Shown in pieces: positions 43,368 to 52,313 of a stretch of DNA of 64,000 nucleotides. Origin of the DNA: Paracoccus haematequi (GTDB taxonomy: Bacteria > Pseudomonadota > Alphaproteobacteria > Rhodobacterales > Rhodobacteraceae); assembly GCA_945881965.1 (NCBI GenBank), contig CAMCVS010000012.1, forward strand, positions 1 through 64,000. Direction: 5' to 3'. The position numbers and the translations under genes were made by a program. Numbering within the stretch: the first letter of the stretch is position 1; every line of letters starts with the position of its first letter. The notes beneath the pieces were generated by a model. The model did not search any database. It was not told the DNA's origin and was given only the letters and a program-made list of their open reading frames with translations.

Positions 43368-45277
43368 CCCTGCTGCGCCGCCTGCCCCCGGTGCCAGACC
43401 ACATGCGCGACGCGGAACCGCTGCGCGACGGGTTCGACATGGCCGCCTTCCTGCGCGGGGCGACAGCGCCGCTGGCGACCCGGTTCAAGGCGCGGGCGGC
43501 CTGGTCTGTGGCGCACGCGGCGGTGCGCGCCGGGGACTGGGTCAGCGACCTTGGCGATGCCGCGCTGCTGGACGGGTGGCACAGCGCGTCCCTCGCCGCG
43601 CGGCGTGGGGCGGGAAACCCCGGTCTGCGGCTGGCCTATCTGCGCGAGATCACCCGCCGCGTCACCGGCATGTTGCCGCATCCGGTGCAACTGGTGGCCG
43701 CCAGCGCTTTGTCGGACCGCACCGGCGTCGAAATGGCCACCGGCGAGGGCAAGACCCTTGTCACCATCATGGCCGCCGCCTTGCAGGCCGCCGAGGGCTG
43801 GCCCGTGCACGTCATCACTGCCAATGACCATCTGGCGCTGCGCGATCACGCGGCGGGCCAAGCGTTGTTCCGGCATCTGGCGCTGACCAGCGGCGGCATC
43901 GACCCGGCCGCCAGCCCACCCGACCGCCGCGCCGTCTATGCCTTCGATATCGTCTATGCGTCCTCCAAGGAAATCGCCTTTGACCATCTGAAGGACCGCA
44001 TCGCGCATGGCGATGCCACCGCGCTGGGGCTGAAGATCGACGCCGCCTTTGGTGCGGGTCAGCCGCCGATCATGCGCGGGCTGTGGTCGGCCATCGTGGA
44101 CGAGGCGGATTCGGTGCTGATCGACGAGGCGCGCACGCCGCTGGTGATCTCGGCCCCGGCGCCATCATCCGACATGGCGCGCATCGCGGCACAGGCGGTG
44201 GCGCTGGCATGGCGGCTGCAACCGGGGCGGCATTTCACGCAGGACCGGCAGGCGGAGGTACCGTTGAAACTGACCCCCGAAGGCGGCGATCAGGTGGTCA
44301 CGCTGGCCCTGCCCTTGGGCGGAGTTTGGTCCGGGGAACGCCGCGCGCGTGATCTGGTGCAAAAAGCGCTTTATGCGCTGCACCACCTGACGCGCGATGT
44401 GCATTACATTCTGGCCAATGGCAAAGTCGAGATCGTCGATGAAAATACCGGCCGTATCATGGCCGACAGGACATGGAGCGAGGGCCTGCACACGATGGTC
44501 GAGGTCAAGGAGGGCCTGCCGCCGGGTGCCGAGCGCGCAACCTTGGGGCGGCTCACGTTCCAGCGGTTCTTTCGCCGCTATCTGCGGCTGTCGGGGCTGT
44601 CGGGCACATTGGCCGAGGCGGCGCGCGAATTGCGCGCGACCTATGACCTGACGATCCTGCCGGTGCCGCCGCATCGCCCGTCGCGGCGGCTGCGCGGGCG
44701 CGTTGAAATCCTGCCCGACCTGCCCGCGAAATGGGCGCGGGTGGCGCAGGCGGCGGGCGAACATCGCGCGGCGGGGCGTCCGGTGCTGATCGGGACGCGC
44801 ACGGTTGCCGCCGCCGAAGACGCCGCCGCCGCGCTGGTGGCCCAAGGCCTGCCGCACCGGGTGCTGTCGGCCCGCCAGGACCGCGCCGAATCCGAGATCA
44901 TCGAAACCGCAGGCCTCGCGGGCACCATCACGGTGGCCACCAACATGGCGGGGCGCGGCGCGGATATCCGTCTGGATGCGGCGGCGCGGGCGGCAGGCGG
45001 GTTGACGGTGCTGTTGACCGAACGGCATGATTCGGGGCGCGTGGACCGGCAGTTGATCGGGCGTTGCGCGCGGCAGGGCGATCCGGGGCTGTATGAGATG
45101 TTCCTGTCGGCCGCAGACCCCATTCTGGGCCGCAGCCCACCCGCGCGCGCCAGCGTGGCCGATTTCGACCGCGCGCAGGCGCGGATCGCGGCACAACATG
45201 CCCGGCAGCGCGCCGATCTGAACCTGATGGAAGAGGGGTTGAACGACATGATGGCATTTGCCGGGGGGCTGGAATGA
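43364..45277 (+). CDS. Shortened SecA-like translocase ATPase
   Basis: 637 residues against about 900 in housekeeping SecA. Present are the SecA Walker A MATGEGKTLV (K130), DEADSVLIDEARTPL (D246), a reduced preprotein-binding domain ending ILANGKVEIVDENTGRIM, RTWSEGLHTMVEVKEGL, SGLSGTLAEAA, TNMAGRGADI and LIGRCARQGDPG. After motor domain 2 only about 55 residues remain, so most of the helical scaffold, helical wing, two-helix finger and C-terminal zinc/SecB tail are missing. It should be an ATP-driven polypeptide motor, but perhaps not one that docks SecYEG in the usual way. ATGA overlaps on both sides. Confidence 0.88.
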   Translation: MTLLRRLPPVPDHMRDAEPLRDGFDMAAFLRGATAPLATRFKARAAWSVAHAAVRAGDWVSDLGDAALLDGWHSASLAARRGAGNPGLRLAYLREITRRVTGMLPHPVQLVAASALSDRTGVEMATGEGKTLVTIMAAALQAAEGWPVHVITANDHLALRDHAAGQALFRHLALTSGGIDPAASPPDRRAVYAFDIVYASSKEIAFDHLKDRIAHGDATALGLKIDAAFGAGQPPIMRGLWSAIVDEADSVLIDEARTPLVISAPAPSSDMARIAAQAVALAWRLQPGRHFTQDRQAEVPLKLTPEGGDQVVTLALPLGGVWSGERRARDLVQKALYALHHLTRDVHYILANGKVEIVDENTGRIMADRTWSEGLHTMVEVKEGLPPGAERATLGRLTFQRFFRRYLRLSGLSGTLAEAARELRATYDLTILPVPPHRPSRRLRGRVEILPDLPAKWARVAQAAGEHRAAGRPVLIGTRTVAAAEDAAAALVAQGLPHRVLSARQDRAESEIIETAGLAGTITVATNMAGRGADIRLDAAARAAGGLTVLLTERHDSGRVDRQLIGRCARQGDPGLYEMFLSAADPILGRSPPARASVADFDRAQARIAAQHARQRADLNLMEEGLNDMMAFAGGLE

Positions 45278-46050
45278 TCCGCGCCGCTGTTCTGATCCTG
45301 GTGGCCGGACCTGCTGCTGCGCAGGACGCGATTTCCTGCATCCTGCGCCCGGTGCATGAAATATCCGTAGTGCCCCCGGTGGCGGGGATTCTGGAAAGCG
45401 TCGCGGTGGATCGTGGCGACCGGGTGGAACAGGGGCAGGTGCTGGCTCGGCTTGTCTCGCGCGTCGAGGAAGCGCAGCTTGCCGCCGCCCGCAGCCGCGC
45501 GCAAAGCCGCGCCACAGTGCAGGCGCGCGAGGCGCAACTGGCCGATGCCGAGCGGCGGCTGGCGCAGGTGCGCGCCTTGGCCAAACGCGGCACGGCTGCC
45601 CAGAACCAGTTGGACGAGGTGACGATGGAGGCCGAGGTCGCCCGCAGCCTCGTCACCGAAGCCGCCGACCTCAGGCTTGCCGCCGAGATGGAGGTGGCCG
45701 CCGCCGCCGCCGCCGTGGACCTGCGCACCATCCGTGCCCCGGTCGCGGGCATCGTGCTGACCCGCGCGGCAGACCCCGGCGAATATGCCGCCGCCGACCG
45801 CCCGCTGCTGGATCTGGTCACGGTGGACGTGCTGCTGGCCGAGGTGCTGATGCCCGCCAGCGCCTATGGCCAGATCACGCTGGGGCAAAACGCAGCGGTG
45901 CAATCCGAAGGCGCGCCTGCCGCGACGGGTGTGGTGGATGCGATCGACCCGGTGATCAACGCTGCCTCGCGCAGCTTTGGCCTGCGGCTGCGGATTGACA
46001 ACGCGGATGGCGGACTGACGTCGGGCACCCGCTGCACCGTCAGGTTCTGA
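45274..46050 (+). CDS. Secreted HlyD/RND-type periplasmic adaptor
   Basis: 258 residues with a cleavable signal peptide (MIRAAVLILVAGPAAAQ, cleavage after AQ or AAA). First lipoyl half VPPVAGILESVAVDRGDRVE, an alanine-rich coiled hairpin (SRVEEAQLAAARSRAQ to AAAAAVDL), second half IRAPVAGIVLTRAADPGEYA, then a beta-barrel ending TSGTRCTVRF. There is no ABC or RND pump gene nearby, so its partner is presumably the M50/HlyD and SecA-like proteins. Last gene of the operon; overlaps the SecA-like stop by 4 nt. Confidence 0.85.
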   Translation: MIRAAVLILVAGPAAAQDAISCILRPVHEISVVPPVAGILESVAVDRGDRVEQGQVLARLVSRVEEAQLAAARSRAQSRATVQAREAQLADAERRLAQVRALAKRGTAAQNQLDEVTMEAEVARSLVTEAADLRLAAEMEVAAAAAAVDLRTIRAPVAGIVLTRAADPGEYAAADRPLLDLVTVDVLLAEVLMPASAYGQITLGQNAAVQSEGAPAATGVVDAIDPVINAASRSFGLRLRIDNADGGLTSGTRCTVRF

Positions 46051-46058
46051 TCCGGGAA

Positions 46059-46078
46059 GGCGGGTGCGAGCACCCGCC
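46059..46078 (+). terminator. Bidirectional terminator-like hairpin between convergent genes
   Basis: Perfect stem GGCGGGTG-CGAG-CACCCGCC in the 28-nt gap between the export operon and the convergent aldolase gene. No T-run on either side, so efficiency is uncertain. Confidence 0.55.
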
Positions 46079-46957
46079 CTACGCCAGCGCCGCCTCCAGC
46101 GCTAGACCCTGTGCCAGTGTCGCGTCCAGGTGCGGCGCGCGCAGGTTCAACCAGCGCTTGTCCCCCGACCGATGCGCCAGCAGCGCCTTCATGCCGCCGA
46201 TCAGCCCCGCCTGTTGCACGGCCAGACGGATGCGCTTCATCTGTGCATCCTCTTCGGTCATGTCGCGGCCTTCGCGCACCCCGTCATAGACCGCGCGGAT
46301 GCCTGCGGCGTTCAGGTTGACCGTGGCGGAAATGCAGCCTGCCGCTCCTGTCGCCAGACCCTGCACGAGAAACGTCTCTGACCCAGGGAACACCGCCACG
46401 GAAGGGGCTGCGGCGATCACGGCGGCCGTGTTGTCCCATTGCCCCGCGCTGTCCTTGTAGGCGACGACCGTCTCCGGGAACCGTCCCGCCAGAAGCGCCA
46501 CCAGCGACGGCGGCACCGGCACGCCGGAATTCTGCGGGATATGATAGAGGATCATCCGCAGCCGGTCATCGCCCACCGCCTCGATCAGGTCAGAGAAATA
46601 GCGCGCCTGCCCCGCCTCGCCGGTAGCGCCATAAAAGAATGACGGCAGCACCATCGCCGCCGCACAGCCCGATTGCACCGCATGCGCGGTCAGCACCGTG
46701 GTATCGCCCAGCGCGCACATGCCGGTGCCGGGCATCAGGCGGGCGGCAGGAATGCCCGACGCGATCAGCCATTCGACCGCCTCGACCCGTTCCGCGATGG
46801 TCATCGACAGCGCCTCGCCGGTGGTGCCGAAGGGCGACAGGTAATGCGCGCCCTGATCCAGCACGGATTTGGCATGCGCCACCCACAGGTCGCGGGCGAT
46901 GCGGCCGTCGGATTCAAACGGGGTCAAGAGCGGGCAGATGATCCCTGAAAGCGTCAT
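46079..46957 (-). CDS. Dihydrodipicolinate synthase/N-acetylneuraminate lyase family aldolase
   Basis: 292 residues from ATG at 46957 (MTLSGIICPLLTPFESDGRI); a longer start upstream would overlap the dehydrogenase gene. The TIM-barrel aldolase motifs are present: FGTTGEA (substrate-binding threonines), YHIPQNSG (catalytic tyrosine) and VVAYKDSAGQW with the Schiff-base lysine. The true substrate is not readable; sugar-acid or 4-hydroxyproline type aldolases are more likely than DapA itself because the gene pairs with a hydroxyacid dehydrogenase. Only 1 nt separates it from that gene's stop. Confidence 0.87.
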   Translation of the reverse strand: MTLSGIICPLLTPFESDGRIARDLWVAHAKSVLDQGAHYLSPFGTTGEALSMTIAERVEAVEWLIASGIPAARLMPGTGMCALGDTTVLTAHAVQSGCAAAMVLPSFFYGATGEAGQARYFSDLIEAVGDDRLRMILYHIPQNSGVPVPPSLVALLAGRFPETVVAYKDSAGQWDNTAAVIAAAPSVAVFPGSETFLVQGLATGAAGCISATVNLNAAGIRAVYDGVREGRDMTEEDAQMKRIRLAVQQAGLIGGMKALLAHRSGDKRWLNLRAPHLDATLAQGLALEAALA

Positions 46958-46958
46958 G

Positions 46959-47924
46959 TCAGTGTCCTTCGAGCAAGCGAATGGGGGTGCCCGCGGCAAA
47001 ACCCGCGATGGCATCGACGGTGTCCTGATAGAACAGCCGCCATGTGGCATCCGTGACATAGCCCAGATGCGGCGTCAAAAGCAGGCGGGGGCCAAATTCC
47101 TGCAGCGCGGCGCGCCATGGGTCGTCTGCGGGCAGCGGTTCCGCCTCGAACACGTCGATCCCGGCGCGGGCGGTCGGATCGTGCCGCAGCCACGCGAACA
47201 GCGCGTCGCGGTCCAGCAGACCGGCGCGGGACGTGTTCAGGAACAATGCGCCCGCAGGCAGCGCGGCAAAGGCATCGGCCGAGATCAACCCGCGGGTCCG
47301 GTCCGACAGCACCATGTGCAGCGTCATCACGTCTGACCCTGCCGCCAGTGCGGTCAGCGACGGGGCCAACGTCACCCCTGCCGCCGCGCAGCGATCCGGC
47401 GTCAGGTTGGGCGACCATGCCGCAACCTCCATCCCCAACAGCCGCACAATCGCCGCCATCTGCAATCCGATCGACCCCAGCCCGACAATGCCCAACCGCA
47501 ACCCGGCCAAGTCCCGCCCCGGCGCGCCCTGAAACCCGCCAGCGGCCAGCCGCGCGGCCTCGTCGATGACACACCGCGATTGCGCCAGCATCAGCGCCAG
47601 CGTCAGTTCCGAGGTCGTTGTCTTGCGCCCCCGCGTGCCGCAGACCGTGACGCCCCGCGCCCGCGCCGCCGTCATGTCGATGGACAGGTTGCGCGGCCCG
47701 GTCGTCACGATCAGCCGCAGCGCGGGCAAGGCGGCGATCACATCTGCCGGAAACGCCGTGCGTTCGCGCATCAGACAGACCACGTCAAAGGGTTGCAACG
47801 CCGCGATGACAGCGGCCTGATCCGCGAAGGGCGCAGTGAACACAGTGATGTCCGCCCCAAGGCTGTCCCAATCGGCCATGCCAAGGGCCGTGTCCGACCA
47901 GTCGTCCAGAATGGCGATTTTCAT
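46959..47924 (-). CDS. D-isomer-specific 2-hydroxyacid dehydrogenase
   Basis: 321 residues from ATG at 47924 (MKIAILDDWSDTALGMADW). NAD-binding motif GLRLGIVGLGSIGLQMA is at about 147-163, with the catalytic residues of the family in NTSRAGLLDRDAL (R), FEAEPLPADDP (E) and TPHLGYVT (H). It reduces a 2-keto acid or oxidises the D-hydroxy acid with NAD(P)(H). The longer open frame to 48083 runs through the 4.5S RNA gene and is rejected. Co-transcribed with the aldolase. Confidence 0.88.
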   Translation of the reverse strand: MKIAILDDWSDTALGMADWDSLGADITVFTAPFADQAAVIAALQPFDVVCLMRERTAFPADVIAALPALRLIVTTGPRNLSIDMTAARARGVTVCGTRGRKTTTSELTLALMLAQSRCVIDEAARLAAGGFQGAPGRDLAGLRLGIVGLGSIGLQMAAIVRLLGMEVAAWSPNLTPDRCAAAGVTLAPSLTALAAGSDVMTLHMVLSDRTRGLISADAFAALPAGALFLNTSRAGLLDRDALFAWLRHDPTARAGIDVFEAEPLPADDPWRAALQEFGPRLLLTPHLGYVTDATWRLFYQDTVDAIAGFAAGTPIRLLEGH

Positions 47925-48008
47925 CCCTGGCCTCCCATTGCCGCCTTTGACCATAGCCCGACCAGCGGCGGGCGAAAGCCCCGTTTCATCTGACGGATGG
48001 GATTGGGT

Positions 48009-48102
48009 GAGAGGCTGGACAACGACCCAAGTGGGGCTCGTTACGGCTGCTTCCTTCCGGACCTGACCGGGTTGGCGAGGCACTCGCCCGCGCCAACCTC
48101 TC
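48009..48102 (-). ncRNA. ffs: Small SRP RNA (4.5S RNA)
   Basis: The minus strand contains GGTCAGGTCCGGAAGGAAGC, the invariant SRP RNA core that binds Ffh and forms the GGAA tetraloop hairpin. GAGAGG at the 5' end pairs with CCTCTC at the 3' end, giving a 94-nt rod-like RNA of bacterial size. It serves co-translational membrane targeting. Confidence 0.95.
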
Positions 48103-48108
48103 GACGTC

Positions 48109-48137
48109 TATCTATGCGAGGCGCAACCCCGCTGCAA
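48109..48137 (-). promoter_or_regulatory. Probable sigma-70-type promoter of the 4.5S RNA gene
   Basis: On the minus strand TTGCAG (48132-48137), a 17-nt spacer and TAGATA (48109-48114) lie 6 nt before the RNA 5' end. Spacing is ideal; the match of the boxes is moderate. Confidence 0.5.
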
Positions 48138-48193
48138 GAGCCGCCGCAAAACTGTTTGGGAAGGGCCAGACCTGCGCACCGTCAAGTCCGAAA

Positions 48194-48270
48194 TGGTCGG
48201 AGCGAGAGGATTCGAACCTCCGACCCCCTGCTCCCGAAGCAGGTGCGCTACCAGACTGCGCTACGCTCCG
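48194..48270 (-). tRNA. tRNA-Pro (anticodon CGG)
   Basis: 77 nt on the minus strand: acceptor CGGAGCG / CGCTCCG, D-arm with TAGCGCAGTCTGGTAGCGCA, anticodon arm CCTGC-TTCGGGA-GCAGG (anticodon CGG), T-arm with GGTTCGAATCC and an encoded CCA end. Confidence 0.97.
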
Positions 48271-48319
48271 ACCGTGGGGTGGCGGATACACCCAGTGCAG
48301 GCGCTTGGCAAGGGACCGC

Positions 48320-49189
48320 TCACGCCGCGCGCGACAGGCGGTATTCGCGCCAGGTGATAAAGATGCCCGACCCGACGATCAGCACCGCCCCCGCCGCGAC
48401 ATGCCAGGACAGGCCTTCGTCAAAGAACACCGCGCCCAGCACGCTGGCCCACAGGATCTGCGAATACTGCGACGGCGCGATCATCGCGGCATCGGCGCGG
48501 CGATAGGCCGCCAGGATGGCCACGGTGCCCGTGAACCCCAGAACGGCCAGCACCGCCGTGCCCGCCAACACCGGCCCCGTCATCGGCGTGAACCCGAAGG
48601 CGATCAGGAACCCCGGCAGGATCAGCAGATTGACCAGCACCGGATACAGCATCATCACCCCGGGGCTTTCATCACGGCGCAACCGCCGCATCAGCATGAA
48701 CACCAGCGCCGCAAAGAACGCGCCCACCAGCGCCGACAGATGGCCGAAACTCGGCACCGTCACGCCGGGGCGCAGCACGATCAGCACACCGACAAAGCCC
48801 ACCACCACGGCGGCCCAACGGCGCGGACCCACCTTTTCGCCCAGCAACGGCATCGACAGCGCGGTGATCCACAGCGGCGTGGAAAACAGGATCGCATAGG
48901 TTTCCGCCAGTGGCAGCACGGTGAAGGCATAGAAAATCGGCATGCTGACTGCGATCGACAGCACTGACCGCAGCGCCAGCAAGCGCGGGTTGTTCGGGCG
49001 CAGCGTCAGATGGCCCTTGTCCGCGATCAACAGCACCACGACGCAGGGCAGCCAGAACAGATTCAGAAAGAACATCATCTGCCAGACCGGCAGCACCGGG
49101 CCCAACAGCTTTATCACTGCGTCATGAATGGCCCAGAGGCCAAAAGCCGCCAGACCAAAGGCGAAACCCGTCACGGGATTGGACAGCAT
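48320..49189 (-). CDS. DMT-superfamily (EamA) transporter
   Basis: 289 residues with about ten hydrophobic helices in two EamA repeats; FGLWAIHDAVIKLLGPVLPV and YAILFSTPLWITALSMPLLG EK are typical first-repeat features, and SQYSQILWASVLGAVFFDEG of the second. Such inner-membrane exporters move small metabolites or amino acids; the substrate is not predictable. The gene follows leuB on the same strand with a hairpin between. Confidence 0.88.
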   Translation of the reverse strand: MLSNPVTGFAFGLAAFGLWAIHDAVIKLLGPVLPVWQMMFFLNLFWLPCVVVLLIADKGHLTLRPNNPRLLALRSVLSIAVSMPIFYAFTVLPLAETYAILFSTPLWITALSMPLLGEKVGPRRWAAVVVGFVGVLIVLRPGVTVPSFGHLSALVGAFFAALVFMLMRRLRRDESPGVMMLYPVLVNLLILPGFLIAFGFTPMTGPVLAGTAVLAVLGFTGTVAILAAYRRADAAMIAPSQYSQILWASVLGAVFFDEGLSWHVAAGAVLIVGSGIFITWREYRLSRAA

Positions 49190-49203
49190 CAGCGCCTCAA
49201 TTC

Positions 49204-49229
49204 AGCGGGGCGGCGGAAAGCGCCCCGCT
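49204..49229 (-). terminator. Terminator-like hairpin downstream of leuB
   Basis: Inverted repeat AGCGGGGCG / CGCCCCGCT with an 8-nt loop in the 57-nt gap between leuB and the transporter gene. No T-run on the minus strand, so it may only attenuate. Confidence 0.5.
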
Positions 49230-49246
49230 TGTTGTCATGACAGGGA

Positions 49247-50353
49247 TCAGAGGCTGGCGTCCAGTGCCGCGACGATCCTGTCGCCCATCTGCGTGGTGGT
49301 GACCGGCGTGCCGCCATCTGGGCCCATCAGGTCGGCGGTGCGGACCCCATCTGCCAGCACCTGTTCCACGGCGCGTTCAATCCGCGCGGCCTCAATGCCC
49401 AGGTCGAAGGAATACCGCAGCGCCATCGCGAAACTCAGGATGCAGGCGATGGGGTTCGCCTTGCCCTGGCCTGCGATATCAGGGGCGGACCCGTGCACGG
49501 GTTCATACAGCGCCTTGGGGCGGCCATTGGCCATCGGCGCGCCAAGGCTGGCAGACGGCAGCATCCCCAGCGACCCGGTCAGCATCGCCGCCAGATCCGA
49601 CAAGAGGTCGCCGAACAGGTTGTCAGTGACGATGACATCGAACTGCTTGGGCCAGCGCGTCAACTGCATCGCGCCCGCGTCGGCATACATATGCGACAAT
49701 TCCACATCGGGATACTCGCGGTCATGCACCTCTTGCACGACCTGCCGCCACAGCACGCCCGATTCCATCACATTGGCCTTTTCCATCGAGCAGACCTTGT
49801 TGTTCCGCTTGCGCGCCATTTCAAACGCCGACCGCGCGACGCGGGCGATTTCCGATTCGGTGTAACGCTGGGTGTTGACGCCGACGCGTTCATTGCCTTC
49901 GGTGAAAATCCCGCGCGGCTCGCCGAAATAGACCCCACTGGTCAGTTCGCGGATGATCATGATGTCCAGACCGGCAACGATATCCTTTTTCAGCGAGGAA
50001 AAATCCGCCAGTGCGTCGAAACACTGCGCCGGGCGCAGGTTGGCGTATAGGTCCATCTCCTTGCGCAGGCGCAGCAGCCCGCGTTCGGGTTTCACGCTGA
50101 AATCCAGATTGTCATATTTCGGCCCGCCCACCGCGCCCAACAGCACCGCGTCCACCTCTAGGGCCTTGGCCATCGTGTCGTCATGCAGGGGCGTGCCATG
50201 CACGTCATAGGCGCAGCCGCCCACCAGATCCTCGGACACGTCAAAGGCGATGCCGCGCCGCGCGTCCATCCAGGCGATGATCTTGCGGACCTCCGCCATG
50301 ACCTCGGGGCCGATGCCGTCACCCGGCAGGATCAGAAGCGAACGGTTGGTCAT
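49247..50353 (-). CDS. leuB: 3-isopropylmalate dehydrogenase
   Basis: 368 residues; third step of leucine synthesis, oxidative decarboxylation of 3-isopropylmalate with NAD. Diagnostic segments are [18 protein letters not shown], the substrate-binding [55 protein letters not shown] (metal-binding aspartates) and the NAD loop [20 protein letters not shown]. Length is normal. It is 3.2 kb from leuD on the same strand, with four unrelated genes or parts between. Confidence 0.96.
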   Translation of the reverse strand: MTNRSLLILPGDGIGPEVMAEVRKIIAWMDARRGIAFDVSEDLVGGCAYDVHGTPLHDDTMAKALEVDAVLLGAVGGPKYDNLDFSVKPERGLLRLRKEMDLYANLRPAQCFDALADFSSLKKDIVAGLDIMIIRELTSGVYFGEPRGIFTEGNERVGVNTQRYTESEIARVARSAFEMARKRNNKVCSMEKANVMESGVLWRQVVQEVHDREYPDVELSHMYADAGAMQLTRWPKQFDVIVTDNLFGDLLSDLAAMLTGSLGMLPSASLGAPMANGRPKALYEPVHGSAPDIAGQGKANPIACILSFAMALRYSFDLGIEAARIERAVEQVLADGVRTADLMGPDGGTPVTTTQMGDRIVAALDASL

Positions 50354-50497
50354 GTCGGGGCACCCTCATGCGTAATTGCGTCGCATTGGCGTAACCCTGC
50401 CAACGCGCGGGGTCAAGAAAGCCACGTCGCGCGCGGCTGATACGGATCAAACTGGGTGCGGCGCGGCCATGTTACTGTTGCGCAAACGGAGGACACC

Positions 50498-51382
50498 ATG
50501 ACCGAGACTGTGTTGATTCTTGGCGGTCAGGGCCGCTTTGCCCGCCATGCCGCCTTGGCGTTTGCGGATGCAGGATGGCAGGTGCGCCACGCCGGTCGCG
50601 GCGATGACCTGACACAGGCGGCGCAGGGCGCGGATGTGATCGTGATGGGGTGGAACCCGCCCTATCAGCATTGGGCCGCACAAGTGCCCGGTCAACAGGC
50701 CCGCGTCATCGCCGCTGCGCGTGCGACGGGTGCCACCGTAATCATCCCCGGAAACGTCTATGTGTTCGGCCCGGATGCAGGCCCGGTCTGGGGGTCGGAC
50801 ACGCCGCATCGCGCGGAAAACCCTTTGGGCCGGGTGCGCATCGCGATGGAACAGGCGTGGCGCGATAGCGGGGTGCAGGTGATCGTTTTGCGCTGCGGCG
50901 ATTATCTGGATGACGCACCGTCCGGCAACGGGTTTGACCGGATGCTGGTGCCTGCTTTAGCAAAAGGTGTGCTGCGCTATCCGGGGCGCACCGATGCGGC
51001 GCATGCCTGGGCGTTCCTGCCCGATGCGACCCGTGCCGCCGTGCTGTTGGCCGAGATGCGCCGCACCCTGCCGGATTTCGCCGATATCCCGTTCCCCGGC
51101 TATACCCTGACCGGGGCGGAACTGGCGCAGGCGCTGATGACGGCGCGGGGCCGACCCCTGCGGCTGATGCCTTATCCGTGGTGGCAATTGCGCCTGCTGC
51201 GACCGTTCATGCCAATTCTGGGCGGGGTGATGGAAATGCGATACCTGTGGGACACGCCGCATCGCCTGTCGGATCAACCGTTCCGCAGCCTGTTGCCGGG
51301 ATTTGCCACCACGCCGCTGCATGACGCACTGCGCGCCGCCACCGCGCATCTTTGTTCGACATCGACCCAGATCAGCGCGTGA
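50498..51382 (+). CDS. NAD(P)-dependent epimerase/dehydratase-like protein
   Basis: 294 residues from ATG 50498 (GGAGGA 5-9 nt upstream). The Rossmann motif GGQGRFARHAA opens the protein in place of the standard GxxGxxG, and VIIPGNVYVFGPDAGPVWGS carries the extended-SDR YxxxK-region equivalent. Atypical SDR family; substrate unknown. Its last 109 bases overlap the 3' end of the convergent EEP-family gene. Confidence 0.8.
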   Translation: MTETVLILGGQGRFARHAALAFADAGWQVRHAGRGDDLTQAAQGADVIVMGWNPPYQHWAAQVPGQQARVIAAARATGATVIIPGNVYVFGPDAGPVWGSDTPHRAENPLGRVRIAMEQAWRDSGVQVIVLRCGDYLDDAPSGNGFDRMLVPALAKGVLRYPGRTDAAHAWAFLPDATRAAVLLAEMRRTLPDFADIPFPGYTLTGAELAQALMTARGRPLRLMPYPWWQLRLLRPFMPILGGVMEMRYLWDTPHRLSDQPFRSLLPGFATTPLHDALRAATAHLCSTSTQISA

Positions 51383-52313
51383 CGGCTGGCCGCGCCGCCG
51401 GGGGTGACGCCCGAGGCGGTCACGCGCAGCGCGGCGGCGGGCAAGATGAAACTGCTGCGCACCGGGCCAACGCCGCGCCATTCCGTGGTCTTGGCCCCCG
51501 CCAGCGGGTCTTGCAACCGGGGGTCCGCGATCAACGCGCGCAAGGCCCCGGGGCGATGCTGGTCGCGGTCGGGATCAATCCCCGCCTCGGCCATCAGCAC
51601 CGGCGCGCCGCCTGTGTCGTGATGATCAGCCAGATACAGGGACCAGAACCGCATTTCATCGTGATTGCGCAGGCCATTGCGGTCCTCGTCGCCATCATAG
51701 ATCGGGGGTGTCGGGTGGCTTACCAACAGGCGCAGCGGCCCTGCGGGCGTGTCAACCGGCACCACCCAATGCCCGACCGTGGACAGCCGTTGCACCGCCT
51801 GCGCCGCCGCGGACGGAAACGGCGCGCCGTCTGTGGCAGGCAGCACCGCCCCCGGCATGTCGCGCCACAAAAGCGCCGAGAAATCCTGTGCGTCACCCAG
51901 AGGATAGCGCGACAGTACCGCCATCCCGCCCTGCCCCGCGAAACGGCCATAGCCCTGCGCATCGCGCGGCCCGCCTGCCTTGCCATCGCCATCCATGTCC
52001 AACCCGGTGGCAACGCCCGTATTCGGCGCCAGCGCAAAGAGATGCGGATAGGGCTTTGCCAGACCCATGTTCACCGCGCGCAACGCGTCCAGCCGCGCAT
52101 CCCAATCCACCCCCAGCAGCACGATTATATCGGCGTCCGCCGCATCCAGCATCGCGCGCACCGCCACGACCTGCGGGTCATCCCGTCCGGCATCGCGCAG
52201 CAACACCCCCGGCCCCGACCGCGACAACCCCGCCTGCCACAGCGCAAGCCGCAGTCCCTCCGCCGCCGCCGTTAGCGGCAGACAGATTAGCCAGAGCCAC
52301 AGAATCAGATGGT
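51274..52313 (-). CDS. Endonuclease/exonuclease/phosphatase family protein, start uncertain
   Basis: About 345 residues. A signal-peptide-like N-terminus (LILWLWLICLPLTAAAEG) directly follows the stop of the upstream gene, but no ATG, GTG or TTG is in frame near it; CTG 52310 or ATT 52307 region would be non-canonical, and ATG 52446 would add a frame-shifted copy of the neighbour. The body has EEP features: DADIIVLLGVDWDARLDALR, GGMAVLSRYPL, LVSHPTP and a late RHALIWVD. Probably secreted or lipid-anchored. The C-terminus reads antisense into the epimerase gene. Confidence 0.68.

Noticed and set aside
46959-48083. Longer start for the 2-hydroxyacid dehydrogenase at 48083
   Set aside because: The extra 53 codons run through most of the 4.5S RNA gene; the family N-terminus begins at MKIAILDDW (47924).
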